From Winogradskyella sp. (GTDB taxonomy: Bacteria; Bacteroidota; Bacteroidia; Flavobacteriales; Flavobacteriaceae), in NCBI RefSeq assembly GCF_003712105.1, contig NZ_RHLG01000002.1, positions 124,001-188,000 of the forward strand: a stretch of DNA of 64,000 nt, read 5' to 3'. Under the pieces are notes generated by a model, which saw only the letters and a list, made by a program, of their open reading frames with translations, ran no database searches and was not told the DNA's origin. Position 1 is the first letter of the stretch; each line of letters begins with the position of its first letter. The translations under genes and the position numbers were made by a program. This document shows, one piece after another, positions 14,896-23,206 of the stretch.

Positions 14896-17857
14896 GTTTT
14901 TTTCGCAGGAAATTAAATATATAGAAACCAACTACGCCTAGTATAAGAATACTTAAACCAATATATAATAAGTAGGATGTATTACCTGCTTGATAGGATT
15001 TATAACTTCCTGTGAGTTTATAACTGCTCCAGTAGAACGGATCTGTATATTCTGGCGAGGTAGTTTCCAGAAATTCTAGTTTAGCTTCTTGTAATGCCAA
15101 ATCCTTAGGAAGACCATTCTTAAGTTTTTTCAAGAATAATTGTGTTAACTGTGAGGATGTAGCGTCATCAACAGACCATAAGGTAGATAGCAATGATGTG
15201 CTTCCGGCATACTGAAAGGCACGTTCTAAGCTTAAGATACCTTCTCCACGTACCAATTTACCGGTAGCTGTGTTACAGGCGCTCAATATTACCAATTGTG
15301 AAGGAATATTCATGTTATAGATTTCATAGGTATGAAGCATGCCGTCATTAGTATCAGAGCCATTCAAGTATAATTTGGATAACAAGGGATGCTCATCTTC
15401 AACCTCTCCATGCATTGCCAAATGCAGTATCCCTGCATTCGATGCATCATTTTTAAGCGTAGTTTCAGTAACACTTTGTCCAGTCCATGATTGGCCAGAA
15501 AATAAATTTGCACCATAGCTTACTTCTTCGGCATTAAAAGACAAGCTTGATAATGTATTACGTGTATTTCCATAATCCGAATTGCGATAATCTGGAGCAA
15601 ACCCCTTGTAGTCTCCATATGCTACAGCTGAATTGTGAGATAATAAGCTAATAGAGGCCGATGGGCTGTAAGAGATGGCATAATTTTTTATGAGATAATC
15701 CAAAGTTTTATAATTTTTCTCTTTAGGATTAATTGCTTTTGTGATCAAAATTTCAAATGGTAAATATGCTAAGATTCCATCTGGAATAATTATCAAACGG
15801 GTTTTGTTTTCAATATTAGATAGTTCAGGAGCAATTAATTGCTTGTAGAGCGAATGTGCATTTCGCGTATAGTTAAGATAATCAACTGTCGTTTGGTTCG
15901 AATACCGTTGTTTAGAATTACTAATATGTTGAAACAGAGAACTAGCTGATTTTGAAAGCGCTTCTGATGAACCTAGGGTTCTTAAGGATATAGTATTTCT
16001 AGTGACCGCAAAGACGTAAGTCTGTTCTAAACCACTAAAATAGCTTAATAATATTGTGTCATCGTTAAGTAATTGGTTTTGTAGTTGTTTAATGCCAACG
16101 ACTTTAAGGCTATGCTTCAAGTTATAATATTCAGGATGCTCATTTTTAATTCTATTCCGTAAAATATCATAGGCGTTCTGTGACTCTTCTAATTTATTCT
16201 TCCATAAGGTCATCATTTTTTCCCGTACTTGAGAACAACGTTTTTCTTCTCGTTCAATCTTTCCGGTTAACTCGTTAATATTTGCTTTTAGGTCTCTTTC
16301 ATTCTCTAGAATAATGTTTGGGACATTACCAAAACCAGTAATGCTTTGACCTTGCATAGCAGTTAGTAACAATAAGGCTTTACTGCGTTCCGAAAAATCA
16401 AAAGCGCTTTCAATATAATCGTTATTTGAAGTCGTACTATATAGAATAGAGGCGACGTCAATAGCGTTTTCTATAAGAGCTATAGTGCGTTCTGACCAAT
16501 ATAGACGTGAAGATTCTGATATCTGAGCGTCTTTCATCTGTTCTAGTACATTAATGGCAGCTTCATAGGTGTAAAACGAGGCTTCTAGATCTTTTAAATC
16601 AGAACTTTGCTTATAAAGTTGCTTCAATAATTGCCCTTTTGCAGATAAGGATTCTAATAAGTATTGATTAGACTGTATAGACATATCCATAGTAGGATTG
16701 TCGTACCAGCTGGTGTTTTCCATGTCTTTAACCAAAATATCTATGGCAGCCTGATAGTTGGTTAAAGCACCTTGAATATCACCTGAAGATTCTTTGGCTC
16801 TGGCTACAAAATTTTTGCACGCTCCAGTGAGTGTATGTTCAGGGCCAAAAGTTTTTTCTCTCCATTTAAATGCATCTTCATAATACCCTAAAGCAGCGTT
16901 ATATTTGCCTTTAGTTAGTAAACTGTCACCTTGTATAATGGATTTTTGACTTTCGTCATTATTTACAAGCTTCTCATTAGTGGTTGATTTATCAAAATAT
17001 ATAAGCGCATTTTCATGATCTCCCAATTCCCAATACATATCTCCAATGGCTTCGTTAAGATAACGTAGATAGCGAGCATCTGGCTTATAGATCTTGGTCC
17101 AAATGGGTTGTGTTACTAAGTAATGATTTAATGCTTGTTGATATTCTAACTTTTCATAGTAAATATTACCGAGATTATAATTAGTGGCGGCAACATCAAA
17201 GTGGTTACTGTCATAGAATTTGTTGTACAATTCGAGTTCGCGCTTATAATATCCTACAGATTTATCAAAGTCGCCTAAAATTCGATTCATATTTCCCAAA
17301 CCTCTTAAGGTCTGACTTTTATAGAATGTTGGATGGTCATTAAGAACTGCAAGTGCCTTTTGCAAGTAATTAATAGCCTCATGTGTATTTGAGCCTTTAT
17401 CAGTAGCTCTATATTGGCACATGTAATAGCGACCTAAGTCTAGAGAATCAGAATTTTGGTTATTCAACACCTCAGTTTCTATCTCGGCTATAATGCTTTT
17501 ATAATTGGAAAGATCTCGAGTTGCCGCATAGCTTTCTGCTAAACATAGCTTAATATCCAGTGACATTGGTATTTGATATTTATCTATGAGAGCTTTTGCT
17601 TTTTGAATAGCTCTTTGTGCACGTTGATTTTTTAGACGATTACGCTGAAGTTTATAAAGCTTTACATAAACAGCTATTTGTTGTTCGTTACTTAAATTAG
17701 GACATTCTGAAAGTTTGTCGGTTAGAGCTATAGCGGGTTTAAAAACTCCTTTTGCATTAAGACTATCTATGGTGCTAAAAGTTGCATTAAGATCACAAGA
17801 CTGCCCCATAATACCATTTGGCAACAGTAGAATCGCAAGAATTAAAATGCGTTTCAT
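14885..17857 (-). CDS. membrane-anchored periplasmic TPR-CHAT protease
   Basis: A 990-aa protein of the caspase-related CHAT family. It starts with a signal peptide (MKRILILAILLLPNGIMGQS), continues with about ten TPR-like units (residues 30-500), a coiled segment, and a C-terminal CHAT domain (about 690-950) with the His motif LHLAMHGEVEDEHPLL (near 816) and the Cys motif LVILSACNTATG (near 862). A single membrane segment (LLYIGLSILILGVVGFYIFN) and the basic tail RKKPSL end the protein, which places the protease in the periplasm, anchored in the inner membrane. Both catalytic residues are present. Genes of this type often neighbour sigma/anti-sigma pairs in Bacteroidota (memory). The target is unknown. 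Confidence 0.85.
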   Translation of the reverse strand: MKRILILAILLLPNGIMGQSCDLNATFSTIDSLNAKGVFKPAIALTDKLSECPNLSNEQQIAVYVKLYKLQRNRLKNQRAQRAIQKAKALIDKYQIPMSLDIKLCLAESYAATRDLSNYKSIIAEIETEVLNNQNSDSLDLGRYYMCQYRATDKGSNTHEAINYLQKALAVLNDHPTFYKSQTLRGLGNMNRILGDFDKSVGYYKRELELYNKFYDSNHFDVAATNYNLGNIYYEKLEYQQALNHYLVTQPIWTKIYKPDARYLRYLNEAIGDMYWELGDHENALIYFDKSTTNEKLVNNDESQKSIIQGDSLLTKGKYNAALGYYEDAFKWREKTFGPEHTLTGACKNFVARAKESSGDIQGALTNYQAAIDILVKDMENTSWYDNPTMDMSIQSNQYLLESLSAKGQLLKQLYKQSSDLKDLEASFYTYEAAINVLEQMKDAQISESSRLYWSERTIALIENAIDVASILYSTTSNNDYIESAFDFSERSKALLLLTAMQGQSITGFGNVPNIILENERDLKANINELTGKIEREEKRCSQVREKMMTLWKNKLEESQNAYDILRNRIKNEHPEYYNLKHSLKVVGIKQLQNQLLNDDTILLSYFSGLEQTYVFAVTRNTISLRTLGSSEALSKSASSLFQHISNSKQRYSNQTTVDYLNYTRNAHSLYKQLIAPELSNIENKTRLIIIPDGILAYLPFEILITKAINPKEKNYKTLDYLIKNYAISYSPSASISLLSHNSAVAYGDYKGFAPDYRNSDYGNTRNTLSSLSFNAEEVSYGANLFSGQSWTGQSVTETTLKNDASNAGILHLAMHGEVEDEHPLLSKLYLNGSDTNDGMLHTYEIYNMNIPSQLVILSACNTATGKLVRGEGILSLERAFQYAGSTSLLSTLWSVDDATSSQLTQLFLKKLKNGLPKDLALQEAKLEFLETTSPEYTDPFYWSSYKLTGSYKSYQAGNTSYLLYIGLSILILGVVGFYIFNFLRKKPSL

Positions 17858-17940
17858 AGCAAGAAATTATTGAAATAGCTTACTTAAAGTTAGTCATAAT
17901 TTTTGATATCTAAGTTTGGCGATGTCGCAATATTAAAACA

Positions 17941-18033
17941 GAAGCTATAAAAACCTATTCAAAAATAGGCGAGTTTACCATTGTAAAAATTATTAGAGCT
18001 GAAGATTAGTAGCTCTATGGCGAAGTTGTTTAA
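17941..18033 (+). pseudogene. decayed copy of the rimO 3' end
   Basis: Aligned without gaps to 10827-10919 of rimO, 73 of 93 bases match by my count. The translation EAIKTYSKIGEFTIVKIIRAED is followed by two in-frame stops, then LYGEVV and a stop, against DATKTYLKTGEFATVKIIEAED-FD-LYGEVI in RimO. Many differences are at third codon positions, so the copy diverged at least partly while coding. It lies on the same strand as rimO, 7 kb downstream, just beyond the start of the CHAT gene. Weak similarity may extend upstream to about 17920. Confidence 0.8.
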
Positions 18034-18101
18034 TCTGAAACTTTCTCTTACTCTTAATTATTGTGCGTACTAATTTATAGATTAGAATTATTGCCATTAC
18101 T

Positions 18102-18272
18102 TTAAGGTGCTTTTGTAATTGAAACTTCAGACTTAATTGATTTTTTTTCTTCAATTGAACCAGAGATAAGAAAAACTGAAATTATGAGTAATACAGCTAT
18201 AACAATACGCTCTTTTAACCGTTTTCTTAGTTTTTTGATTTGGCGATTAACTCTTGAAGTATAGGAAATCAT
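18102..18272 (-). CDS. possible small single-pass membrane protein
   Basis: A 56-aa ORF with a very basic N-terminus (RVNRQIKKLRKRLKER), one hydrophobic segment (IVIAVLLIISVFLISG) and a polar tail ending ITKAP. The positive-inside arrangement is that of a real single-pass protein rather than random sequence. No family is recognised. It lies downstream of the tandem regulators on their strand, with a GGACA direct repeat 158 bp upstream of its start. The short length keeps confidence low. Confidence 0.4.
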   Translation of the reverse strand: MISYTSRVNRQIKKLRKRLKERIVIAVLLIISVFLISGSIEEKKSIKSEVSITKAP

Positions 18273-18430
18273 AATCACATGTTTGATGGATTAACTACTT
18301 TCTGTAGCGGCTTGCATCTGGAAGTCTTTAAATGCACAACCAGTGCAAGACACCACAAAAAATAAGGGTCATTATTTTAATGACATAGCAAACATATTTT
18401 AAAATAATAGTGAATTAAAAAAAAGTGTAC

Positions 18431-18446
18431 GGACAATAAGTGGACA
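18431..18446. promoter_or_regulatory. candidate operator: GGACA direct repeat, 11-bp period
   Basis: CGGACAATAAGTGGACA: two GGACA units at 18431 and 18442, exactly 11 bp apart. The same layout occurs at 22369-22385 and 23115-23131. Confidence 0.45.
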
Positions 18447-18465
18447 TACTCTAAAAACTATTCAT

Positions 18466-20247
18466 TTACATGGATATTACCAGCTCTTGAAGGGATTCTT
18501 CAGTAGTAAGATTTAATTTTTTACGTAAGCGATATCGGGCTTTTTTTACACCTTCTGTAGATATATTAAGAATATTAGCAATTTCTTTGCTGGATAAATT
18601 CATCTTCAATAACGACATTAGTCTTAGATCGTTAGTACTGACATCAGGATATGTATTCATTATTTTTGAATTAAAGCCTTTGTGGACGTCTTCAAAATAA
18701 GATTTAAACTGTTCCCAATTAGTATCGTTATTAATGTCTAGATTAATATGGTTAATTATATTTTGAAAACCTCTGGAGTTTGTGCCTTCAGATTTTATGG
18801 TCTTTAATTGCTGTTTTAAATCTAGTAATACCTCATTTTTATGTGCTAGATGTAAGGCGTGTGTTGTAAGTTGTTTTTCCTTAAACTCCAAATCTATATC
18901 TAGCTTTTCACGTTCGGTTTTATTGCGTTTTATTTTTTGTTTCAAACCATATATTACTGCAATTGCAAGAGCGAGAATACCTAATGCTGAGATTATGAAA
19001 AAAAGACGCTGATTTTCGGCCTTTTGCTTACGCTCTTCTAAGAGTTCAATTTCCTTTCCTCTGAGTAATAAATCTTTATCTTTTTTCTCGGTTTGATACT
19101 TAACCTCCAACTCATTCATGCGCTCAATATTTTCGGCATTAAGTAGTGCTTCACTCAGGGTTTTGTATTCAAGTAAGTTGGCGTATGCTTCCCTGTAATT
19201 ATTAATAGATGCTTTTGCTTTTGCTAAGGATTCATGATTTTTAGAGATTTCGTCTTTTAGGTTTAGATTTTTAGAAATTTCTAGTGATTTGGTAAAATAA
19301 GGTATGGCCTTTTTAGGTTGATTCTTTTCTAAGTAAATTTTACCAATTTGTCTTAAGTCTAAACCTATATAAGCTTCTTCTGAGTATTCCTTGTTTATCG
19401 CTAGGCCTTTTTGAAAGTAATCTAATGCCACGTCAAGGCTGTCGCACTCAACATAGCTCGTACCCAGATAACTGTAGATTCTTGCTAAATCTTGCTTTGC
19501 ATTATATTTTTTAAAAAAATTAACTGCGTCTTTATAAAGTGGAATAGCTTCATATTTTTCTGGTGTTTCTGAGAGTTCTTCAGCAATCATAATATTGAGT
19601 ATTATGGTATCCGCTTCAGAATTCAATTCTTTAAATAATGCTTTAGATTTTTTGTAATATGCTATTGCTTCGTCGGACCTGCCAACATCATCTTGAAGAT
19701 TTCCAATATTCCAGTAACTTATTGCAATACTCTCCTTATCGGCATTGATGTCTTCTTTAATTTTTAAAGATGACATATGCGCATCAAGGGCTTTTTCATA
19801 TTGGCCTAGTTCTCTAAAGGCATTTCCTTTATTAACAAGAACTACTGTTTTGTAATAATCGTTATCTAGTTCATCAAAGTCTATTAGTAATTTATCAAGA
19901 ACAGTAATTGATTCATCAAACTGTGATTTATTGAATAGATAAAGTGCATAATTTATTTTTGTTCGAGCTATAAATTCTTTATTATTTATGTCCTCCGCAA
20001 GCTTCATTTCAGCATCTAAATATGTTTTCGAAATCTCAGGATCTACATTAATATACTCTATAAATAATTGCGTGTAGGTGTTAATCTTAATTGTATCTTT
20101 TTGTTGTTCTAAAGCATTTAGTAAACTATCTACTCTTTTTTTATTTTGCCCATGTGAGTTTGAGGTACTTATAATTATTATCAATAAGACATACCTTATT
20201 ACATTTGAAAGGTTGAGTTGATCTAATTTTGATTTTATTGTTCTCAT
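18466..20247 (-). CDS. membrane TPR sensor with LuxR-type HTH output (regulator 2 of a tandem pair)
   Basis: A 593-aa one-component regulator. Order: signal/anchor (LSNVIRYVLLIIIISTSNSHG), six to eight TPRs (about residues 50-350), a coiled coil, a membrane segment (LFFIISALGILALAIAVIYGL), a second cytoplasmic coiled coil (EREKLDIDLEFKEKQL), and a C-terminal LuxR-type HTH (LRLMSLLKMNLSSKEIANIL, then STEGVKKARYRLRKKLNL). The TPRs would be periplasmic and the HTH cytoplasmic. From the membrane segment on it is almost identical to the upstream paralogue at 20284-22218, while the TPR halves differ. It lies 36 bp after that gene, so an operon is likely. Confidence 0.85.
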   Translation of the reverse strand: MRTIKSKLDQLNLSNVIRYVLLIIIISTSNSHGQNKKRVDSLLNALEQQKDTIKINTYTQLFIEYINVDPEISKTYLDAEMKLAEDINNKEFIARTKINYALYLFNKSQFDESITVLDKLLIDFDELDNDYYKTVVLVNKGNAFRELGQYEKALDAHMSSLKIKEDINADKESIAISYWNIGNLQDDVGRSDEAIAYYKKSKALFKELNSEADTIILNIMIAEELSETPEKYEAIPLYKDAVNFFKKYNAKQDLARIYSYLGTSYVECDSLDVALDYFQKGLAINKEYSEEAYIGLDLRQIGKIYLEKNQPKKAIPYFTKSLEISKNLNLKDEISKNHESLAKAKASINNYREAYANLLEYKTLSEALLNAENIERMNELEVKYQTEKKDKDLLLRGKEIELLEERKQKAENQRLFFIISALGILALAIAVIYGLKQKIKRNKTEREKLDIDLEFKEKQLTTHALHLAHKNEVLLDLKQQLKTIKSEGTNSRGFQNIINHINLDINNDTNWEQFKSYFEDVHKGFNSKIMNTYPDVSTNDLRLMSLLKMNLSSKEIANILNISTEGVKKARYRLRKKLNLTTEESLQELVISM

Positions 20248-20283
20248 ATGTGCGTTATTTAAGTAATCTTATAACCGATTATT

Positions 20284-22218
20284 TTACATGGCTAATACTA
20301 ACTCTTGTAGAGACTCTTCTGTAGATAGGTTTAGTTTTTTTCGTAATCGATAACGTGCTTTTTTTACACCTTCGACAGATATATTAAGAATATTGGCTAT
20401 TTCTTTACTCGATAAATTCATTTTTAATAATGACATCAATCTTAGATCATTATTACTCACGTCAGGATATGTAGTCATGATCTTGGTATTAAAATCTTTG
20501 TGCACATCTTCAAAGTAAGATTTAAACTGTTCCCAATTGTTGTCATTACTAATATCCAGATTGATATTATTGATAATGTTTTGGAAGCTTCTACTATTAT
20601 TATTGTCAGCTTTTAGTCCTTTTAATTGCTGCTTTAAATCTAAAAGCACTTCATTCTTATGCGCCAAGTGGAGTGCATGCGTGGTGAGTTGCTTTTCTTT
20701 AAATTCTAAGTCGATATCAAGTTTTTCGCGCTCTGTTTTGTTGCGTTTCATTTTTTGCCTAAGACCATAGATTACTGCAATTGCAAATGCTAGTATTCCC
20801 AAAGCTGTTATTATAAAAAATAGGCGTTCATTTTCGGCTTTTTGTTTTCGCTCTTCAAGTAGAGTGATTTCCTTTTCCTTTATAATTAACTCTTTTTCTT
20901 TTTGCTCGGTTTCAAAACTAATTTTGAGCTCATCAATTTGTTTTTCGTTATTTACGTTTTGTATACTATCTTGAAGTTGTATATAAATATTGTTCTCCGC
21001 TAATGCTTGTTTGTATTGCCCTTTTCCTTCATGAAATTTAGATTTAAAAAAGTGAAATTCCTTTTTAATATTCATTTGGTTTATCGAATCTGATAGCTTC
21101 ATTCCTCGGTTGATTATAGAATTAAGCGCCTCATAATTTTTGGTTTTCAACTCTATTCTACCAAGAGCAATTAAGTTATCTAGTATACTTGTAGAAAGAG
21201 ATATGCTAGTATTATAATCTAATGCATCCTTAATTAGGAGTCTTGCATTATTATAGTTGCCTTTTTCATAATTTATGACACCTAGGTTATTATTAATATT
21301 AGCTCTAGTGTCATTTAAATTAAATTCTTCAGATATCTTTAAGGCCTTGTTGTACGTAGTCTCAGCATCGTCATAATTTTTAGAATCCAAGTAATTATTG
21401 CCAATATCCGTGAGTGTATACGCTTGCCATATATTGTCATTTGTATCTTGGTATACTTTTAATGCTCTATTGAGGTATTTTAAAGATTCATCAAAATTTT
21501 CGCGGCTAAGTTCTATTTGGCCCACTTGTCTTAGCAAATCTGCTTTGCGCCATGGTTCTTGTTTAACAGTATCTAAAATTTTTAGAGCTTCTATAGATTT
21601 TTCTATCGCAAGTTTTTTGTTACCCATATCATTATATATACCACCCAAATTGCCAACACCAATGCCATAACGCAATTGATCTTTTACATTTTTGTGTATT
21701 TCATAGGCTTCAATGATATACTTAATGGCTGAATCAAAATTGCCTCTACGTCTTTCAATGTCCGATATGGCGCTTACGACAGATGCATAATGCGGCATAT
21801 CGTCATATTTTTTAAAGAATGTGGAAGCCTCTTCATAATAGTTCAATGCAGAATCAAGTTGAGTTTGAAGTTGCTTGCTAACACCTAAGTGGTATATGGC
21901 AACACCATAACCTTCTTTATTATCTATTTTCTGAGTTAAAGCTTTTCCAAGTCTTGCATATTTTTCTCCTTCACTTGGATCATTATATACATTTGCATAA
22001 AAAAGTTCCTCTAAGATTTTAACTTTTGGGATGCCATCGTCTAAGTTGTTATAGACATTAATTAGACTATCTTGTTTTTTTGACTGCTGAGAAAAACTAT
22101 AAGATGATATTAAAATAAAAGTCAAAAATAGTACTGAAAAGAAATTGTCCACTTTATAAGTAGTAATTATAAATTGTCTAGAAGAGCGGACATGATTATA
22201 ATGATTTGCCGTTTTCAT
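20284..22218 (-). CDS. membrane TPR sensor with LuxR-type HTH output (regulator 1 of a tandem pair)
   Basis: A 644-aa paralogue of the next gene: N-terminal hydrophobic signal/anchor (FFSVLFLTFILISSYSFSQQ, about residues 27-46), TPRs to about residue 420, coiled coil, one membrane segment (FFIITALGILAFAIAVIYGL), coiled coil, and the HTH block with SSKEIANILNISVEGVKKAR. A shorter start further in would also leave the signal intact; the first ~25 residues are doubtful. An inverted TGGACA lies 96 bp upstream on the coding strand, in the region shared with the divergent barrel gene. The periplasmic ligand is unknown. Confidence 0.83.
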   Translation of the reverse strand: MKTANHYNHVRSSRQFIITTYKVDNFFSVLFLTFILISSYSFSQQSKKQDSLINVYNNLDDGIPKVKILEELFYANVYNDPSEGEKYARLGKALTQKIDNKEGYGVAIYHLGVSKQLQTQLDSALNYYEEASTFFKKYDDMPHYASVVSAISDIERRRGNFDSAIKYIIEAYEIHKNVKDQLRYGIGVGNLGGIYNDMGNKKLAIEKSIEALKILDTVKQEPWRKADLLRQVGQIELSRENFDESLKYLNRALKVYQDTNDNIWQAYTLTDIGNNYLDSKNYDDAETTYNKALKISEEFNLNDTRANINNNLGVINYEKGNYNNARLLIKDALDYNTSISLSTSILDNLIALGRIELKTKNYEALNSIINRGMKLSDSINQMNIKKEFHFFKSKFHEGKGQYKQALAENNIYIQLQDSIQNVNNEKQIDELKISFETEQKEKELIIKEKEITLLEERKQKAENERLFFIITALGILAFAIAVIYGLRQKMKRNKTEREKLDIDLEFKEKQLTTHALHLAHKNEVLLDLKQQLKGLKADNNNSRSFQNIINNINLDISNDNNWEQFKSYFEDVHKDFNTKIMTTYPDVSNNDLRLMSLLKMNLSSKEIANILNISVEGVKKARYRLRKKLNLSTEESLQELVLAM

Positions 22219-22313
22219 TTGTTGAGGTTATTATATGATTCAATATAATATTTATTTATTGTATTATTATAAAGTGTTGATTAACAATTACTTAATTTTT
22301 TAAAATTGCGCTT

Positions 22314-22320
22314 TGTCCAC
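22314..22320 (-). promoter_or_regulatory. candidate operator half-site GTGGACA, minus orientation
   Basis: The minus strand reads AGGTGGACAAAG, matching the right half of the direct repeats at 22369 and 23115. The left half is degenerate. It lies 96 bp from the start of regulator 1. Confidence 0.3.
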
Positions 22321-22368
22321 CTATTACTAAAGGTCAATATTTTTTTAAATCTCGACTCTTTTTTTGAG

Positions 22369-22385
22369 TGGACAAAAGGTGGACA
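22369..22385 (+). promoter_or_regulatory. candidate operator: TGGACA-AAAGG-TGGACA
   Basis: Two perfect TGGACA units with an 11-bp period, the downstream unit ending 67 bp before the GTG of the barrel gene. The 12-bp core ACAAAAGGTGGACA is shared with the site at 23115-23131. Confidence 0.55.
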
Positions 22386-22452
22386 TTACTTTTTTTCCTT
22401 TTTTCAATAGAATTTCGCACCTACTTTAGCTGTCAACAAAAAAGGGTCAAGA

Positions 22453-23097
22453 GTGAAAAATTATGTCTTTTCTATATTATTTTTAATGTGGTGTTGCTCA
22501 TGTTTTAGTCAGCAACTCTATGTTGAATTAGGTACTACAATCTCATCATTTGACTACGAGAACTCACAAGGTAGACCATTAGATAATTTACTTTCTACTT
22601 CAAAAGCTTACTACGGAATGGGTTATAGACAAAGTATAAACCCAAGTAATACATTGTATTTATCTCTTGGTGCATCTTATAATAGTTATGGTGCAGTCGG
22701 AAGCGAAAGAAGTGTAGAAAACTATTTTGCTTGGGATGTAAGTTACCTAGGACTAAAAGCAGGATTAGGAATAAAACTATTTGAACTCAGAGATTTAATC
22801 TTTTTTGCCAATGTGTCTGTAGCTTCAGAATTTTTAATTCGTGGCAATCAAACCATCAATAATGATGTCTTTAATCTTGTTGGTGAAGAAGAGTTTAATA
22901 ATACCATTTTATTTTTTAGAGGTGGAGTAGAGATGCAATATCCTGTGTCTAATAGTACAGCAATTTTTGTTGGATATAACTACGGAAAATCTGCACTTTT
23001 AAATAGTGGAGACACATCCGAAAAACTCAATCTTAATGCACATCATTTTGGTATTGGATTTATTATAAATCTACCAACATGTAATTGTGATTTTTAG
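22453..23097 (+). CDS. small outer-membrane beta-barrel protein
   Basis: A 214-aa protein with a signal peptide (MKNYVFSILFLMWCCSCFSQ) and alternating amphipathic strands typical of an eight-stranded OmpA/OmpX-like barrel (LYVELGTTISSFDYE, LYLSLGASYNSYG, LGLKAGLGIKLFE, AIFVGYNYGKSALL, FGIGFIINLPTCNCDF). The signal ends near Cys residues, so a lipoprotein is conceivable, but the barrel reading fits the rest. The start is GTG at 22453, 67 bp after a TGGACA direct repeat. It is divergent from the TPR-HTH regulators and upstream of the secreted cassette, so it could be a regulated surface component. Exact family unknown. Confidence 0.75.
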   Translation: MKNYVFSILFLMWCCSCFSQQLYVELGTTISSFDYENSQGRPLDNLLSTSKAYYGMGYRQSINPSNTLYLSLGASYNSYGAVGSERSVENYFAWDVSYLGLKAGLGIKLFELRDLIFFANVSVASEFLIRGNQTINNDVFNLVGEEEFNNTILFFRGGVEMQYPVSNSTAIFVGYNYGKSALLNSGDTSEKLNLNAHHFGIGFIINLPTCNCDF

Positions 23098-23114
23098 TGA
23101 TTATTAGAATAAAG

Positions 23115-23131
23115 TAGACAAAAGGTGGACA
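23115..23131 (+). promoter_or_regulatory. candidate operator: TAGACA-AAAGG-TGGACA
   Basis: Same direct repeat as at 22369 with one change in the left unit and an identical AAAGG spacer. It ends 75 bp before the start of the T9SS gene at 23207. Confidence 0.55.
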
Positions 23132-23206
23132 ATCCTTAATAACCGTTAAAGTGCTGATTTTAAGATGTAAGTTTATAATGAGAAATTGATTTTTTTTAAG
23201 AGAATT

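Larger units (their letters stand above)
18034..18465. other. intergenic region with a possible small ORF and an operator-like repeat
   Basis: After the rimO remnant this stretch holds a possible 56-codon minus-strand ORF (18102-18272), an imperfect TGCAC/GTGCA palindrome near 18343-18357 and the GGACA direct repeat at 18431-18446. I see no tRNA, terminator with T-run, or mobile-element end. The base composition is strongly AT-rich. Confidence 0.5.

Noticed and set aside
17941..18033. The rimO-like segment as a functional gene
   Set aside because: It has no start, two in-frame stops, and only the last 30 codons are present.
18466..22218. The tandem TPR-HTH genes as an assembly duplication
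   Set aside because: The TPR halves differ strongly and the shared halves differ at many bases, so both copies are real.
22361..22385. TGGACA as a simple -35 (TTGACA) element of a housekeeping promoter
   Set aside because: Bacteroidota vegetative promoters do not use TTGACA, and the paired 11-bp spacing recurs, which fits an operator better.
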